Made by a program: the position numbers and the translations under genes
The notes under the pieces: generated by a model
Databases searched by the model: none
What the model was told of the DNA's origin: nothing
The model's input: the letters and a program-made list of their open reading frames with translations, nothing else
From: Kribbella sp. NBC_01245
Lineage (GTDB): Bacteria; Actinomycetota; Actinomycetes; Propionibacteriales; Kribbellaceae
Length of the DNA: 64,000 bases
Reading direction: 5' to 3'
NCBI RefSeq assembly: GCF_036226525.1
Contig: NZ_CP108487.1
Coordinates: forward strand, 1,178,001-1,242,000
Shown here: in pieces, positions 27,353-36,954 of the stretch
How positions within the stretch are numbered: the stretch's first letter is position 1
Layout: each line of letters opens with the position of its first letter

Positions 27353-28219
27353 ATGACTCAGCGTGAATCCAGAGGTGAGGGCCATGACCGTCCTGTCCTC
27401 ACCCGCCGGGAACGTCAACGGCTAGCGACCTTCGACGAGATCGTCGAGATCGGGCGATCGATGTTGCGCGACGGCCGGGAAGTGACGTTGCGAGCTCTGG
27501 CAACAGAGATGGGCCTGACGCCGCCCGCGCTGTACCGCTACGTGAAGAACCCGGCGGCCCTTAATGAACTGCTCTCGGACGCGATCTTCGCTGACGTCGT
27601 CCGGGAGATGGTCGAAGCCGGCGAGGTGTACGGCGACCAGGATCCCGCGGCTCAGATCGTGGCGGCCGCGACTGCGTTCCGTGATTGGGCGCTGAGCAAC
27701 AAGTCCGAGTTCCAACTCGTCTTCGTGACCAACTCATTGTCCGGTGAGCGGACAATCCGAACCGAGTCGGGCAGTTCCACCCACCCGCTGTCGCGTGGAG
27801 TCAGCGGTACCGGGACCCACGGTGTCGAACTGTTCGCTGACCACTTCGGCGGCATCCTGGCGAGGCTGTCGAAGCAGCGGCCCTTCCCGGTGCCTGCTCC
27901 GGAGACCCTCGATCCCGAGTTCGTGGCGATCCACAGTCACGCCTCAGGGGCGCAGTCCGAGCTGGCCGCGTTGCTGGGCAGGGATGCGCTGGGGATGGTC
28001 TGGTTGTTCGAGTTCGCCTGGGCGCAGTTGTTCGCGATCGTGACGCTGGAGGTCTACGGTCACATCCGGCCGCAGTTGATCAGGTCCGGGGTGCTGTTCC
28101 GGGCCCAGATGCGCGAGATCGGCGCCCGCGTCGGCATGGACACCGACTGGGAGCGGCTGATCGGGGTCAGTCAGGCGGTCGCAGACCGCCGGGCGAAGCA
28201 GCGGGTGGGCATCGACTAG
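27353..28219 (+). CDS. TetR-family transcriptional regulator
   Basis: 288 aa. The ATG with GGAGG six bases upstream is preferred over a TTG two codons earlier. The HTH VTLRALATEMGLTPPALYRY near residues 43-62 is the TetR signature; the C-terminal ligand domain (VVREMVEAGEVYG ... WLFEFAWAQLFAIVTLEVYG) resembles the TetR_C WHG-type. It is divergent from SARP-1 and 85 bases upstream of the carboxylase gene, so it probably senses a cluster metabolite and controls SARP-1 and/or the carboxylase. Confidence 0.88.
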   Translation: MTQRESRGEGHDRPVLTRRERQRLATFDEIVEIGRSMLRDGREVTLRALATEMGLTPPALYRYVKNPAALNELLSDAIFADVVREMVEAGEVYGDQDPAAQIVAAATAFRDWALSNKSEFQLVFVTNSLSGERTIRTESGSSTHPLSRGVSGTGTHGVELFADHFGGILARLSKQRPFPVPAPETLDPEFVAIHSHASGAQSELAALLGRDALGMVWLFEFAWAQLFAIVTLEVYGHIRPQLIRSGVLFRAQMREIGARVGMDTDWERLIGVSQAVADRRAKQRVGID

Positions 28220-28304
28220 CGGATTACGACTTACGCCGGTGATATGCCGTCTGTAAGTCACTGGGCGGATGGTCGAGCGGGAAAGTCCGCCGTGAGGAGG
28301 CCAT

Positions 28305-31300
28305 GTGCTCAGGTGCCTCGTGATCATCGGGCGGGGAGCACCCGCCCTGCAGGCAATCCATGCTGTCCGTGACCTGAACGCGGACCTGCCGCCGGACCGA
28401 TCGGTGAGTGCGGTGGTGCTCCACCTCAGCGAGGACAGGTCCGCGCGCTTCGTCCGCGACGCCGACGTCGCTGTGGAGCTGGGGCCCGTCAGGAACCACC
28501 TACATGGCGACGGTTCCATTTTGCTGCGGGTGCTGACCGATGTGGGCGCGGATGCCGTCTGGACCGGCGGTTGGCCCGATGCGGACGACTGCGTACGCGA
28601 GGTGTGCCGGACTCTCGGGATCCCGCTACTCGGTGCCGACTGTGAGCCCGCTGTCCCGGGGTTCGTCGTCGGCTCCGGCGCGATCGTTGCTGCCGGCATC
28701 GATCGTCTGATGGCAGAGCTCAGGATCGCTGCGAACCTGCCGCCGGACACTCCCGCCGTGGTGGTGCCTGCGTTCGCGGCCGCCGCGCAGCTGCGGTTGG
28801 TCGACCTGGACAATGGGTCGGAGGTCGGCCGCCGCGTGCGCCTGCTGGAGTTGCCCGGCGGCGCGGGGATCCACGTGGATCCCGGAGTGTCCCAAGGCGA
28901 TGCCGTTTGTGCCCTGGGGAGCCCAGTCCTGGCGCACATCACGGCGTACGGCGCGACCGCGGACGAGGCGGTCGCCCGGTTGGGGCGCGCCCTCATGGGT
29001 ATGACGGTGGTCGCAGACGGGGCAACTACCACCAAGGGCGAGCTTTTGACGGAGCTCACCAACCGGTATCCGGAGACCGCCGGCCGGGTCGCTCTGGTCA
29101 CGGCGGCGGTTGAGGCGCATGCCCGTGCACTCGCCGAGGAGGTCGCTACGTTCCTGGACACGGCCGCGCGCGGGCTGCCCGCGCTGGGGCCGGACGACGG
29201 ACGCACCTTTCACCTCGGACTCGACAGGATCACGTATCGCGTGAACGTGCTCCAGCGCACCGAGGACATTTACCAGCTCTCCATCCACAGCGAGGCCGGT
29301 GCCACCGCCGACGTCGAGGTGCACGTCGAAAGCGTCGACGACTACCGGCGGCGGCTCACCATGGACCGCCTGGCGATCAATGTCGTCACCTCGGCGCACG
29401 GGGGGTTCGAGCTCGTGGAGGTCGCGGGTCATCCGATCCGGATCGAGCACAGGGACGGGTCGATCATGCGATCACCGATCCCGGCCATCGTCGTCCAGCA
29501 GTCCGTTGCCGAGGGCGATCGTGTCGCCGCGGGTACGCCGCTTGCCGTACTGGAGTCGATGAAGCTCGAGTCGGTGGTCCGGGCGCCGTTCGACTGCGAG
29601 GTCGGGGAGTGGTACGTCCGGCCCGGGGCGCAGGTCGCATACGGCGCCCCTTTGGTTCGGGTCGGGTCTGTCCTCTTCGAGGCTCGGCGGCCGGCAACAG
29701 ACGATGTCCTGAGCGGCGCCACCGGCCCGAGTCCGCTGCTCGGTCGTCACGACGAGATGCTGGCCCAGATCCTCGGGTTCGATGCCGACGAAGCGATCGC
29801 AAGTGCCCGGCTCGCGGCCTACCGGACCACGTCGGGTGGTCCGCCTTGTGACGAAGAGGTTGACCTTCTGGCCGCATACGCCGACCTGGACGACCTGTTC
29901 CGGCGCGACGTTCCGGTCGGGGCAGCGGGGTGCACAGGTGCGCCCTACGACGCGTTTCACCACTATCTGCGCTCGCGCAGCTTGGACGACGCGGACGGCC
30001 TCCGGAGTCGGCTCAAACGTGTGTCGTCCTGGTACGGCGTTGCGGAGCCGCCACCGGCCGACGTGCTCCTCCGGATCTGCAGGGCCCATCGCCGGCATGG
30101 TTCGACGGCCAAGCAGGTGGCCGAGGCGCTGCTCCAGCGCTGGCTTCACGAGCGCCCCTCGACGGCGAGAGGCGCACCGGCAGTCCTGGACCGGCTGTCC
30201 GAGCAAGGCCGGGCGCGGCAGGTTCGGGATCTCGCAATGGCAGTTCGCCATCTGTGGTACGAGCGGCCGCTGCAGGACCCAGCCGTCGATCGACTGATGG
30301 AATCGCCGGATCAGCTCGTGGAACTGCCGGGCGAGGCGGCTCGGCTGGGCCTTCATCGGCTGGATCTGTTCCAGGTCAAGCGCTTGCCGTCAGAAGTGCT
30401 GCTGTACGAATGCCGCGCAGCCGTCAACCCGTCGGATCGCCGGCTGGTCGCGATCGGCGAGGTCGCCGATCCCAACGACCGTAACGCCGTCGAGCAGGCC
30501 GTCAACGATTGCATGGCTGCCGTCCGAGTCGCCCGGGCCTCGGCACAGGCCCGCCCCGGCCGTGTCCACATCTGGATCCACGGTGCCGAGCCGACGGCGG
30601 TCGACGAACTGGCCCCACTCGTTGATGATCCGGACCTGGAAGAACTGATCCTGCATGGGCGGCCGGGCCGGCGACTGACCCTCGATCCGCTGAGCCGGGC
30701 TCCCGTGGTGTCCGACGCCCCGGTTCTGGACGAGCCACTGCGGCCATTCGACGCGGACGACCTGAGGGTCCGGCAGGCGAGCGGGCGTGGGTATCCCAGC
30801 CCGCACCACCTGGGCACCTTCCTCGCGGGCGCGGCCGGGTGCTTCGCCGAGCTCGACCTTGACGCGGGCGGCGCCCTTGTCCCGGTCGATCCCGGTTCTC
30901 CCCGCGGTACCGCGGGGATCGTCGTCGGCCTTGTCAGCACTATGGTCCCCGCGTATCCCCAGGGCATGACCCGAGTGCTGATGTGCGGTGACCCGACCCG
31001 TGCACTCGGTGCGGTAGCCGAGCCGGAATGCCGCCGGATCATCGCCGCGATCGACCTGGCCGAGCGACTCGGCGTGCCTGTCGAATGGTTCGCACTGTCC
31101 TCCGGAGCGCGGATCTCCATGGACTCCGGCACGGAGAACATGGACTGGGTCGCTGCTGCCTTGCGCAGGATCGTCTCGTTCACGCAGACCGGCGGCGAGA
31201 TCAATGTCGTGGCTGCGGGCATCAACGTCGGTGCGCAACCGTACTGGAACGCCGAGGCAACGATGCTCATGCACACCAAAGGGGTGCTGATCATGACGCC

Positions 31301-32483
31301 GATGAGCGCGATGGTGCTGACCGGCAAGCGGTCCCTCGACTTCTCCGGCGCGGTGTCGGCCGACAGCGAGGTGGGTATCGGCGGCTATGCACGCGTCATG
31401 GGCCCGAACGGGCAGGGCCAGTATTGGGCTCCGGACCTTGCCGGCGCGGCGGGCATTCTGATGCGGCACTACGACCACACGTACGTCGCGGCCGGCGAGA
31501 CCGGGCCACCGCGGGTGCCGACTACCGACCCGGTGGATCGGGATATCAGCGAGTACCCACATGCCGTCGACGGTTGTGACTTCCGTACGGTCGGCGAGAT
31601 CTTCTCCATCGCTCACAATCCGGAGCGCAAGAAGGCCTTCGACATCCGGACCGTCATGCGCGCGGTCATCGATCAGGACTCGACACCGCTCGAACGCTGG
31701 GCCGACATGGCCGACGCCCAGAACGCGGTCGTCCTGGACGCTCGCCTCGGAGGACACGCCGTCTGTCTACTCGGTGTCGAGTCACGACCGACGCGCCGGC
31801 AGGGCGTGGTCCCAGCGGACGGACCGCCGATGTACAGCGCCGCAACGCTGTTCCCGCAGGCGTCGAAGAAGGTCGCGCGCGCCATCAATGCCGCGTCCGG
31901 GAACCGCCCGCTCGTGGTGCTCGCCAACTTGGCCGGCTTTGACGGATCTCCGGACTCGTTGCGGAACCTGCAGTTGGAGTACGGCGCCGAGATCGGCCGT
32001 GCGGTCGTCAATTTCAAGGGGCCGATCGTGTTCTGCGTCGTCGGCCGGTACCACGGCGGCGCCTTCGTCGTCTTCTCCAAGCGGCTCAACCCGAATCTCA
32101 CCGTGCTGGCCGTCGCCGGCGCGCGCGCCTCGGTGATCGGGGGCGCTCCGGCGGCGAACGTCGTCCTCGCCGGCGAGGCCAGGCGGCGTGCTCAGGCCGA
32201 CGGCCGGGTCGCAGCCCTCGAGGCAGATCTGCGCGGCATCACCGGGCCCGAGCGGTTGCGCATCGGCCTGGACCTCGCCGATGTGCGTGACGCTGTTCAG
32301 GCGCAGATGCTCGGCGAGCTCGCGCACGAGTTCGATCGCGTCCACGACGTCGAGCGCGCGATCGCAGTTGGTTCTGTCGACGCGGTGATCCCACCGCACA
32401 GGCTCCGGCCGGCGATCATCTCGGCCGTCGAGGCGGCCTTGCAACGTGCGGGCCACCAGGACGCGGACGGCTCAGCTCGATGA
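28305..32483 (+). CDS. Multidomain acyl-CoA carboxylase-like protein lacking the ATP-grasp core
   Basis: 1392 aa from a GTG with GAGGAGG close upstream. Order: a biotin-carboxylase N-terminal Rossmann-like part (about 1-115); directly the biotin-carboxylase C-terminal domain (about 185-275, GAGIHVDPGVSQGD and GATADEAVARLGRALMGM); a biotinyl domain with VLESMKLES (K420); a central helical region (about 470-780); and a carboxyltransferase domain (about 800-1390) with SPRGTAGIVVGLVSTMVPAY and NLAGFDGSP. No ATP-grasp glycine loop or metal site is visible between the two biotin-carboxylase parts, so it may need a separate biotin carboxylase. The layout recalls single-chain eukaryotic-type ACC. It probably supplies malonyl-CoA or another extender unit to the PKS. 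Confidence 0.85.
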   Translation: MLRCLVIIGRGAPALQAIHAVRDLNADLPPDRSVSAVVLHLSEDRSARFVRDADVAVELGPVRNHLHGDGSILLRVLTDVGADAVWTGGWPDADDCVREVCRTLGIPLLGADCEPAVPGFVVGSGAIVAAGIDRLMAELRIAANLPPDTPAVVVPAFAAAAQLRLVDLDNGSEVGRRVRLLELPGGAGIHVDPGVSQGDAVCALGSPVLAHITAYGATADEAVARLGRALMGMTVVADGATTTKGELLTELTNRYPETAGRVALVTAAVEAHARALAEEVATFLDTAARGLPALGPDDGRTFHLGLDRITYRVNVLQRTEDIYQLSIHSEAGATADVEVHVESVDDYRRRLTMDRLAINVVTSAHGGFELVEVAGHPIRIEHRDGSIMRSPIPAIVVQQSVAEGDRVAAGTPLAVLESMKLESVVRAPFDCEVGEWYVRPGAQVAYGAPLVRVGSVLFEARRPATDDVLSGATGPSPLLGRHDEMLAQILGFDADEAIASARLAAYRTTSGGPPCDEEVDLLAAYADLDDLFRRDVPVGAAGCTGAPYDAFHHYLRSRSLDDADGLRSRLKRVSSWYGVAEPPPADVLLRICRAHRRHGSTAKQVAEALLQRWLHERPSTARGAPAVLDRLSEQGRARQVRDLAMAVRHLWYERPLQDPAVDRLMESPDQLVELPGEAARLGLHRLDLFQVKRLPSEVLLYECRAAVNPSDRRLVAIGEVADPNDRNAVEQAVNDCMAAVRVARASAQARPGRVHIWIHGAEPTAVDELAPLVDDPDLEELILHGRPGRRLTLDPLSRAPVVSDAPVLDEPLRPFDADDLRVRQASGRGYPSPHHLGTFLAGAAGCFAELDLDAGGALVPVDPGSPRGTAGIVVGLVSTMVPAYPQGMTRVLMCGDPTRALGAVAEPECRRIIAAIDLAERLGVPVEWFALSSGARISMDSGTENMDWVAAALRRIVSFTQTGGEINVVAAGINVGAQPYWNAEATMLMHTKGVLIMTPMSAMVLTGKRSLDFSGAVSADSEVGIGGYARVMGPNGQGQYWAPDLAGAAGILMRHYDHTYVAAGETGPPRVPTTDPVDRDISEYPHAVDGCDFRTVGEIFSIAHNPERKKAFDIRTVMRAVIDQDSTPLERWADMADAQNAVVLDARLGGHAVCLLGVESRPTRRQGVVPADGPPMYSAATLFPQASKKVARAINAASGNRPLVVLANLAGFDGSPDSLRNLQLEYGAEIGRAVVNFKGPIVFCVVGRYHGGAFVVFSKRLNPNLTVLAVAGARASVIGGAPAANVVLAGEARRRAQADGRVAALEADLRGITGPERLRIGLDLADVRDAVQAQMLGELAHEFDRVHDVERAIAVGSVDAVIPPHRLRPAIISAVEAALQRAGHQDADGSAR

Positions 32484-33281
32484 CGACAGTCGCCGGCGGA
32501 GCGCCAGGATCCGTGGGCTCGGTCGCGTTCCGAGGTCGTCCTTCAGCGTGTGCACGAAGCGGTCCAGCTCCGACATCGCGGCCGCGAGGTTGCCTTGTGC
32601 GAGGTGCACCTCGACAAGCGCCGTGACCGCGCACTCGGAGTACGGATCGCGGTCCAGGATCCGCTGTGCGAATGCCAGTACCTCGTAGCGACGACCCAGA
32701 TCGCCGTACAGCTTGAGGAGCGCATGGAGTGCCTCGTCGTGCTTGCGGTCGTGGAGGTCCCGAAAAGGCGTGAACGCGTCCTCGTACAGCTCCTCCGGAA
32801 GGAAGCCCCGACTGTAGTGGTCAACGAGCTGCAGCAGCGTCGCGATCGCTGCGGTGTGGTCGTCGCGCTCGGCGAACGCCTGCACCGATCGCCACAGCCA
32901 ATCCACCTCGCCGACGTCGGTCCACCAGTCGTCCTCGTCGAACCAGTACCGCCCGATCTCGTCGGTTCGGACGAAGCGGGACGGACTCCGGCTGGGTAAA
33001 TCCGGGTCCAGAACGCGGCGCAAATAGTGAAGGGTCACGTGGAGATTTCTAGTGGCGAACTTTGCGTTTCCGTTCGGCCACAGAACGTCACACAGTTCCG
33101 CTGCGGTGAACGGTCGTCCAGGGTTCAGCAGAAACAATTTCAGGAGCGTCCGTGCGCTTTTTCGTCCCCACGCCTGATCAGCGATGTCTGTGCTGCCCCG
33201 GGCGACCCGGAACGGGCCGAACAGCCAAGCACGAAAGGGCTTCTGAGGGACGAGCGTTTGATTTTCCGACCGGGCACCCAA
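32472..33281 (-). CDS. SARP-type (BTAD) transcriptional activator 2
   Basis: 269 aa from a TTG preceded by GGGGAGG five bases away; the frame stays open to an ATG at 33386, giving 35 extra residues with no family character. Winged helix: AWLFGPFRVARGSTDIADQA and AAELCDVLWPNGNAKFATRN. The BTAD domain ends VHTLKDDLGTRPSPRILALR. It resembles SARP-1 in length and layout, including WWTDVGEVD against WWTDTAEVD. It overlaps the carboxylase 3' end by 12 bases tail to tail and is divergent from the halogenase operon, so it is probably that operon's direct activator. Confidence 0.87.
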   Translation of the reverse strand: MGARSENQTLVPQKPFRAWLFGPFRVARGSTDIADQAWGRKSARTLLKLFLLNPGRPFTAAELCDVLWPNGNAKFATRNLHVTLHYLRRVLDPDLPSRSPSRFVRTDEIGRYWFDEDDWWTDVGEVDWLWRSVQAFAERDDHTAAIATLLQLVDHYSRGFLPEELYEDAFTPFRDLHDRKHDEALHALLKLYGDLGRRYEVLAFAQRILDRDPYSECAVTALVEVHLAQGNLAAAMSELDRFVHTLKDDLGTRPSPRILALRRRLSSSS

Positions 33282-33378
33282 CGTAGCCTCCCCGCGACAA
33301 AGGGTGATGCAGCATCTGGACCCGGCTAAGCCAATTACCCCGGGCGACGAGAGTACTACGGTTTCGGGGTCGTTTTGG

Positions 33379-33394
33379 CGTAACAACGCGTTTA
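33379..33394. promoter_or_regulatory. AT-richer divergent promoter region with GTAA-N8-TTAC dyad
   Basis: Between SARP-2 and the first halogenase, GTAACAACGCGTTTAC sits in the most AT-rich part of the cluster and contains the palindrome AACGCGTT. It is a possible activator or repressor site; no SARP heptamer repeat is unambiguous here. Confidence 0.25.
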
Positions 33395-33467
33395 CCTTTC
33401 AAATCAGGTAAGTCTCGCGTAATCGCACCACGGCAGCCTGTTATCAGGATGACGACAGGGGGATGCG

Positions 33468-35279
33468 ATGACGCAACAGACCCGAGTCCGGATCGCCGAT
33501 TTGCCCGCGGACAAGCGGGCCCAACTGGTCGAGGCGCTGAAGGCCAGACCCACCGTCGAGAGTGCAGGTCCGAACCACTACGACGTGGTGATCATGGGCG
33601 GCGGCGTGGCCGGCCTGACTCTGGGCCTGCAACTGCGCAAGGAACGTCCGGGTGCCCGCCTCCTCGTTGTGGAGCGGCTGGAGCACCCGGTGCCGGAGAC
33701 CACTCACAAGGTGGGGGAGTCGACTGTCGAGATCGCCGCGCACTACCTCAGGGACGTCCTCGGGCTGGGTGAACATCTAGAGACCCGGCAGATCCGCAAG
33801 TTCGGCCTCCGGATGTACTTCTCGAACCATGACAACACCGACATCACCCAGCGCGTCGAGCTCGGCAGTTCGGTGTTTCCGCCGCACGCCACGTACCAGC
33901 TCGACCGGGGCCGCCTCGAAAACGAACTCGGGCGGCTGTGCGCGGAGCAGGGTATCGAGCTCGTAACCGGGAGCAGAGTCCAGCAGGTCGACCTCGACGC
34001 CGAGCGGACGCAACACCACTTGCGGGTGGCTACCGGCGGCGAGGAGCGCGACGTCTCGGCGAGCTGGGTGGTCGATGCGACCGGGCGCAACCACATGCTG
34101 CAGCGCAAGCTCGGTCTGCAGAGAGAGGTCGGCCATGCGGCGAACGCGGCGTGGTTCCGGGTCGGTCACCCGATCGACGTCAGCACCTGGACCGACGACG
34201 CCGACTGGCAGGGACGGGTCGAGGGCCGGCGCGAGCTGTCGACCAACCATCTGATGGGGCCGGGATACTGGGTCTGGCTGATCCGGCTGGCCTCCGGGTC
34301 GATCAGCATCGGCATCGTCGCCGAAGCCAGGCAGCACAGCTTCGACGAGTTCAACACCCTGGAACGCGCACTCAGCTGGCTGGCCGAGCACGAGCCGCAG
34401 TGCCACGCAGAGATCCGGCGGCACGTCGACAAGGTGCAGGACTTCCGGGTCATGAAGGACTACTCGTACAGCTGCGACCAGGTGTTCGACGGCCGCGCTC
34501 GTTGGTGCCTGACCGGCGAGTCCGGGATCTTCCTCGACCCGCTGTACTCGCCCGGGCTGGACCTGATCGCGATCGGCAACAGCCTGGTGGCGGACCTGAT
34601 CGGGCGGTCGCTGGACGGCGAGGACGTGACTGCCGCGGCGGCGATCCACGACTCGCTCTTCCGGCGGATCACCGAGATGTGGCTGGCGATCTACGAGAAC
34701 CAGTACGCGCTGATGGGCAACGCCCGGGTGATGAGCTCGAAGGTCATCTGGGACACCGCCTTCTACTGGGGTGTGTTCGGCCTGCTGTTCTTCCAGGATC
34801 AGTTCCGCAACGTCGCGGCGAGCCCGACGGTCGCGAACGACCTGGCCCGGCTCACCGATGTCAGCAATCGGATCCAGGCGTTCTTCCGCGAGTGGGCCGG
34901 CATCGACGACCGTGAGCTCGAACCACGGTTCGTGGATCTGTACTCCCCGCTGAACTTCATGGTGAAGCTGCACGCCGGGATGGCCGACGAGCTGTCCGAC
35001 GCGCAGTTCGCCGAGCGGTTCTCGGCCAACACGCGGCTGTTCGAGCAGCTGGCAGGTCAATTGATCACCACTGTCATCGACACCCATGGCGACCGCTACG
35101 AGGACGACCACGTGGTCGCCCAGATCCAGGCCTGGCAACGCGACCCACTGATCGGCGAGCTGGTCGCAGCCTACCGGCGCGAACGGCGCCGCAACCCGAC
35201 CAGCGAGGGCTGGATGGTCCTCGGCCCGAGCGGAGCGAACAACCGTGAACAGAAGATCGAAGAGGTGACCTATGCCTGA
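33468..35279 (+). CDS. Flavin-dependent halogenase-like enzyme 1
   Basis: 603 aa. FAD-binding GGGVAG is at 44-49 and the KVGESTVEIA segment at 81-90. The lysine matching the catalytic Lys of flavin halogenases is K111 in IRKFGLRMYF. The halogenase WxWxIP signature appears as WVWLIR (268-273), with R in place of P. It probably uses FADH2 and O2 to halogenate, or otherwise oxidise, a carrier-bound or free polyketide; the Pro-to-Arg change leaves room for a monooxygenase role. A unique N-terminal extension, LPADKRAQLVEALKA (residues 12-26), resembles the start of the thioesterase downstream. It is the first gene of the long operon, and its stop overlaps the next start by 8 bases. Confidence 0.85.
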   Translation: MTQQTRVRIADLPADKRAQLVEALKARPTVESAGPNHYDVVIMGGGVAGLTLGLQLRKERPGARLLVVERLEHPVPETTHKVGESTVEIAAHYLRDVLGLGEHLETRQIRKFGLRMYFSNHDNTDITQRVELGSSVFPPHATYQLDRGRLENELGRLCAEQGIELVTGSRVQQVDLDAERTQHHLRVATGGEERDVSASWVVDATGRNHMLQRKLGLQREVGHAANAAWFRVGHPIDVSTWTDDADWQGRVEGRRELSTNHLMGPGYWVWLIRLASGSISIGIVAEARQHSFDEFNTLERALSWLAEHEPQCHAEIRRHVDKVQDFRVMKDYSYSCDQVFDGRARWCLTGESGIFLDPLYSPGLDLIAIGNSLVADLIGRSLDGEDVTAAAAIHDSLFRRITEMWLAIYENQYALMGNARVMSSKVIWDTAFYWGVFGLLFFQDQFRNVAASPTVANDLARLTDVSNRIQAFFREWAGIDDRELEPRFVDLYSPLNFMVKLHAGMADELSDAQFAERFSANTRLFEQLAGQLITTVIDTHGDRYEDDHVVAQIQAWQRDPLIGELVAAYRRERRRNPTSEGWMVLGPSGANNREQKIEEVTYA

Positions 35280-36954
35280 CATCGCCGGCCGGTACGACGT
35301 CGCCATTCTCGGCGGCGGGATCACCGGACTGACCCTTGCACTGCAGCTGAAGCGGACCGACCCCGACCTCGAGGTCACGGTGATCGAGCGCAAGCATCAT
35401 CCGGTCCCCGAGGCCGCACACAAGGTCGGCGAGTCCAGCGTCGAGGTGCAGGCGCACTACCTGCGAGACGTGCTCGGGCTCGAGGACCACCTCACCCGGG
35501 ATCAGCTGCACAAGTTCGGCCTGCGGATGTTCTTCAGCCACGACGGCAACGCGGAGATCGCCCATCGGGTCGAGTACGGCCAGGTCTCGGCCGCACCGCT
35601 GCCGTCGTACCAGCTGGACCGCGGCCGGCTGGAGAACCACCTCGGCGAGCTGATCGCCGAGCACGGGGTCAAGTTCGCCCACAGCAAGGTGAGCGGTGTC
35701 GAACTGTCCGAGGACGGGAGTGACCACGTCGTCGAGTTCCAGGACGACGACGGCAGGCACCGGATTGCGTCTGGCTGGGTCGTGGACGCGACCGGCCGGG
35801 CCGGACTGCTGAAGCGCAAGCTCGATCTGGCCAAGCCGGTCGGTCATCGGGCGAACTCGGTCTGGTTCCGGATCGCCCACCCCGTCGACGTCCAGGGCTG
35901 GTCGGCCGACGAGTCCTGGCAGGAGCGGGTCTGCGACGGCCAGCGGCGGCTCTCGACCAACCACCTGATGGGTCCGGGCTACTGGGTCTGGTTGATCCCG
36001 CTCGCCTCGGGATCGACCAGCGTCGGGATCGTCGCTGAGGACAGCGCGCACTCGTTCCAGGACTTCAACACCCTCGACCGGGCCCTGGACTGGCTGGCTG
36101 CGCACGAGCCGCAGTGCGCCGCGGAGGTCCGGCTGCACAGCGACAAGATCCAGGACTTCCGGGTGATGAAGGACTACGCGTACAGCTGTCAGCAGGTGTA
36201 CTCCGAGAACCGCTGGTGCCTGACCGGCGAGGCGGGGGTCTCGATCGACCCGCTGTACTCGTCCGGCGGCGACCTGATGGCGATCAGCAACGGTCTCATC
36301 ACCGACCTCGTCATCCGGGACCGCCGCGGCGAGGACATCGAGGACATCGCCGCCGCTCACAACCAGGTGTACCTCGTCCTGAGCGACATCTGGCTGGTCG
36401 CGTACGAGAACCAGTACCCGCTGATGGGCAACCCGAAGGTGATGGTCGCGAAGGTCATCTGGGACACGATCATCTACTGGGCCGTGCCTGGGCTGCTGTT
36501 CTTCCACGACAAGCTCCGCCGGCTCGGTGACAGCCCACGCGCCTTCGGGAACCTGCAGCGGACCTGGGAGCTGCACACCCGGGTCCAGCAGTTCCTGCGC
36601 GAGTGGCATGCCGTCGACTGCGAGCCGGCGGCGGATACCTTCGCCGACCCCTACAGCCTGCTGGACTGGATCGTGGACCTGCACAACGGGATGGCGGCAG
36701 GCCTTCCCGACGAGGAGCTCGAGGACCAGTTCACCACGAACGTGATCCTGCTCGAGCAGCTCGCCGGTCAGCTGGTCACCACGGTCATCGACCAGCTCGC
36801 GGCCCGCGGCGTCGCCCAGGACCAGATCGAGCTGTGGCGCTCCGACGAGTTGCTCCAGGAGGTCGTCGAGCGGTTCCGTGAGTACGATCCGGTCAACCCG
36901 ATCGACAGCGCCTGGATCACGTTGGGCAGTGAACCCGCGGCGGTGGCCTCGTGA
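35272..36954 (+). CDS. Flavin-dependent halogenase-like enzyme 2
   Basis: 560 aa. FAD-binding GGGITG is at 14-19, the catalytic-lysine candidate K81 in LHKFGLRMFF, and the complete halogenase signature WVWLIP at 238-243. Of the three copies this is the best-formed halogenase. It lacks the N-terminal extension of copy 1. Shared GESSVEVQAHYLRDVLGL and LSTNHLMGPGYWVWL blocks show recent duplication among the three. It overlaps the next gene with GTGA. It probably chlorinates or brominates a polyketide intermediate; the partner flavin reductase is not in the window. Confidence 0.87.
   Translation: MPDIAGRYDVAILGGGITGLTLALQLKRTDPDLEVTVIERKHHPVPEAAHKVGESSVEVQAHYLRDVLGLEDHLTRDQLHKFGLRMFFSHDGNAEIAHRVEYGQVSAAPLPSYQLDRGRLENHLGELIAEHGVKFAHSKVSGVELSEDGSDHVVEFQDDDGRHRIASGWVVDATGRAGLLKRKLDLAKPVGHRANSVWFRIAHPVDVQGWSADESWQERVCDGQRRLSTNHLMGPGYWVWLIPLASGSTSVGIVAEDSAHSFQDFNTLDRALDWLAAHEPQCAAEVRLHSDKIQDFRVMKDYAYSCQQVYSENRWCLTGEAGVSIDPLYSSGGDLMAISNGLITDLVIRDRRGEDIEDIAAAHNQVYLVLSDIWLVAYENQYPLMGNPKVMVAKVIWDTIIYWAVPGLLFFHDKLRRLGDSPRAFGNLQRTWELHTRVQQFLREWHAVDCEPAADTFADPYSLLDWIVDLHNGMAAGLPDEELEDQFTTNVILLEQLAGQLVTTVIDQLAARGVAQDQIELWRSDELLQEVVERFREYDPVNPIDSAWITLGSEPAAVAS

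Noticed and set aside
33777..36684. Two 530+-codon minus-strand frames opposite halogenases 1 and 2
   Set aside because: The repeated antisense composition mirrors the duplicated plus-strand genes; no independent features.
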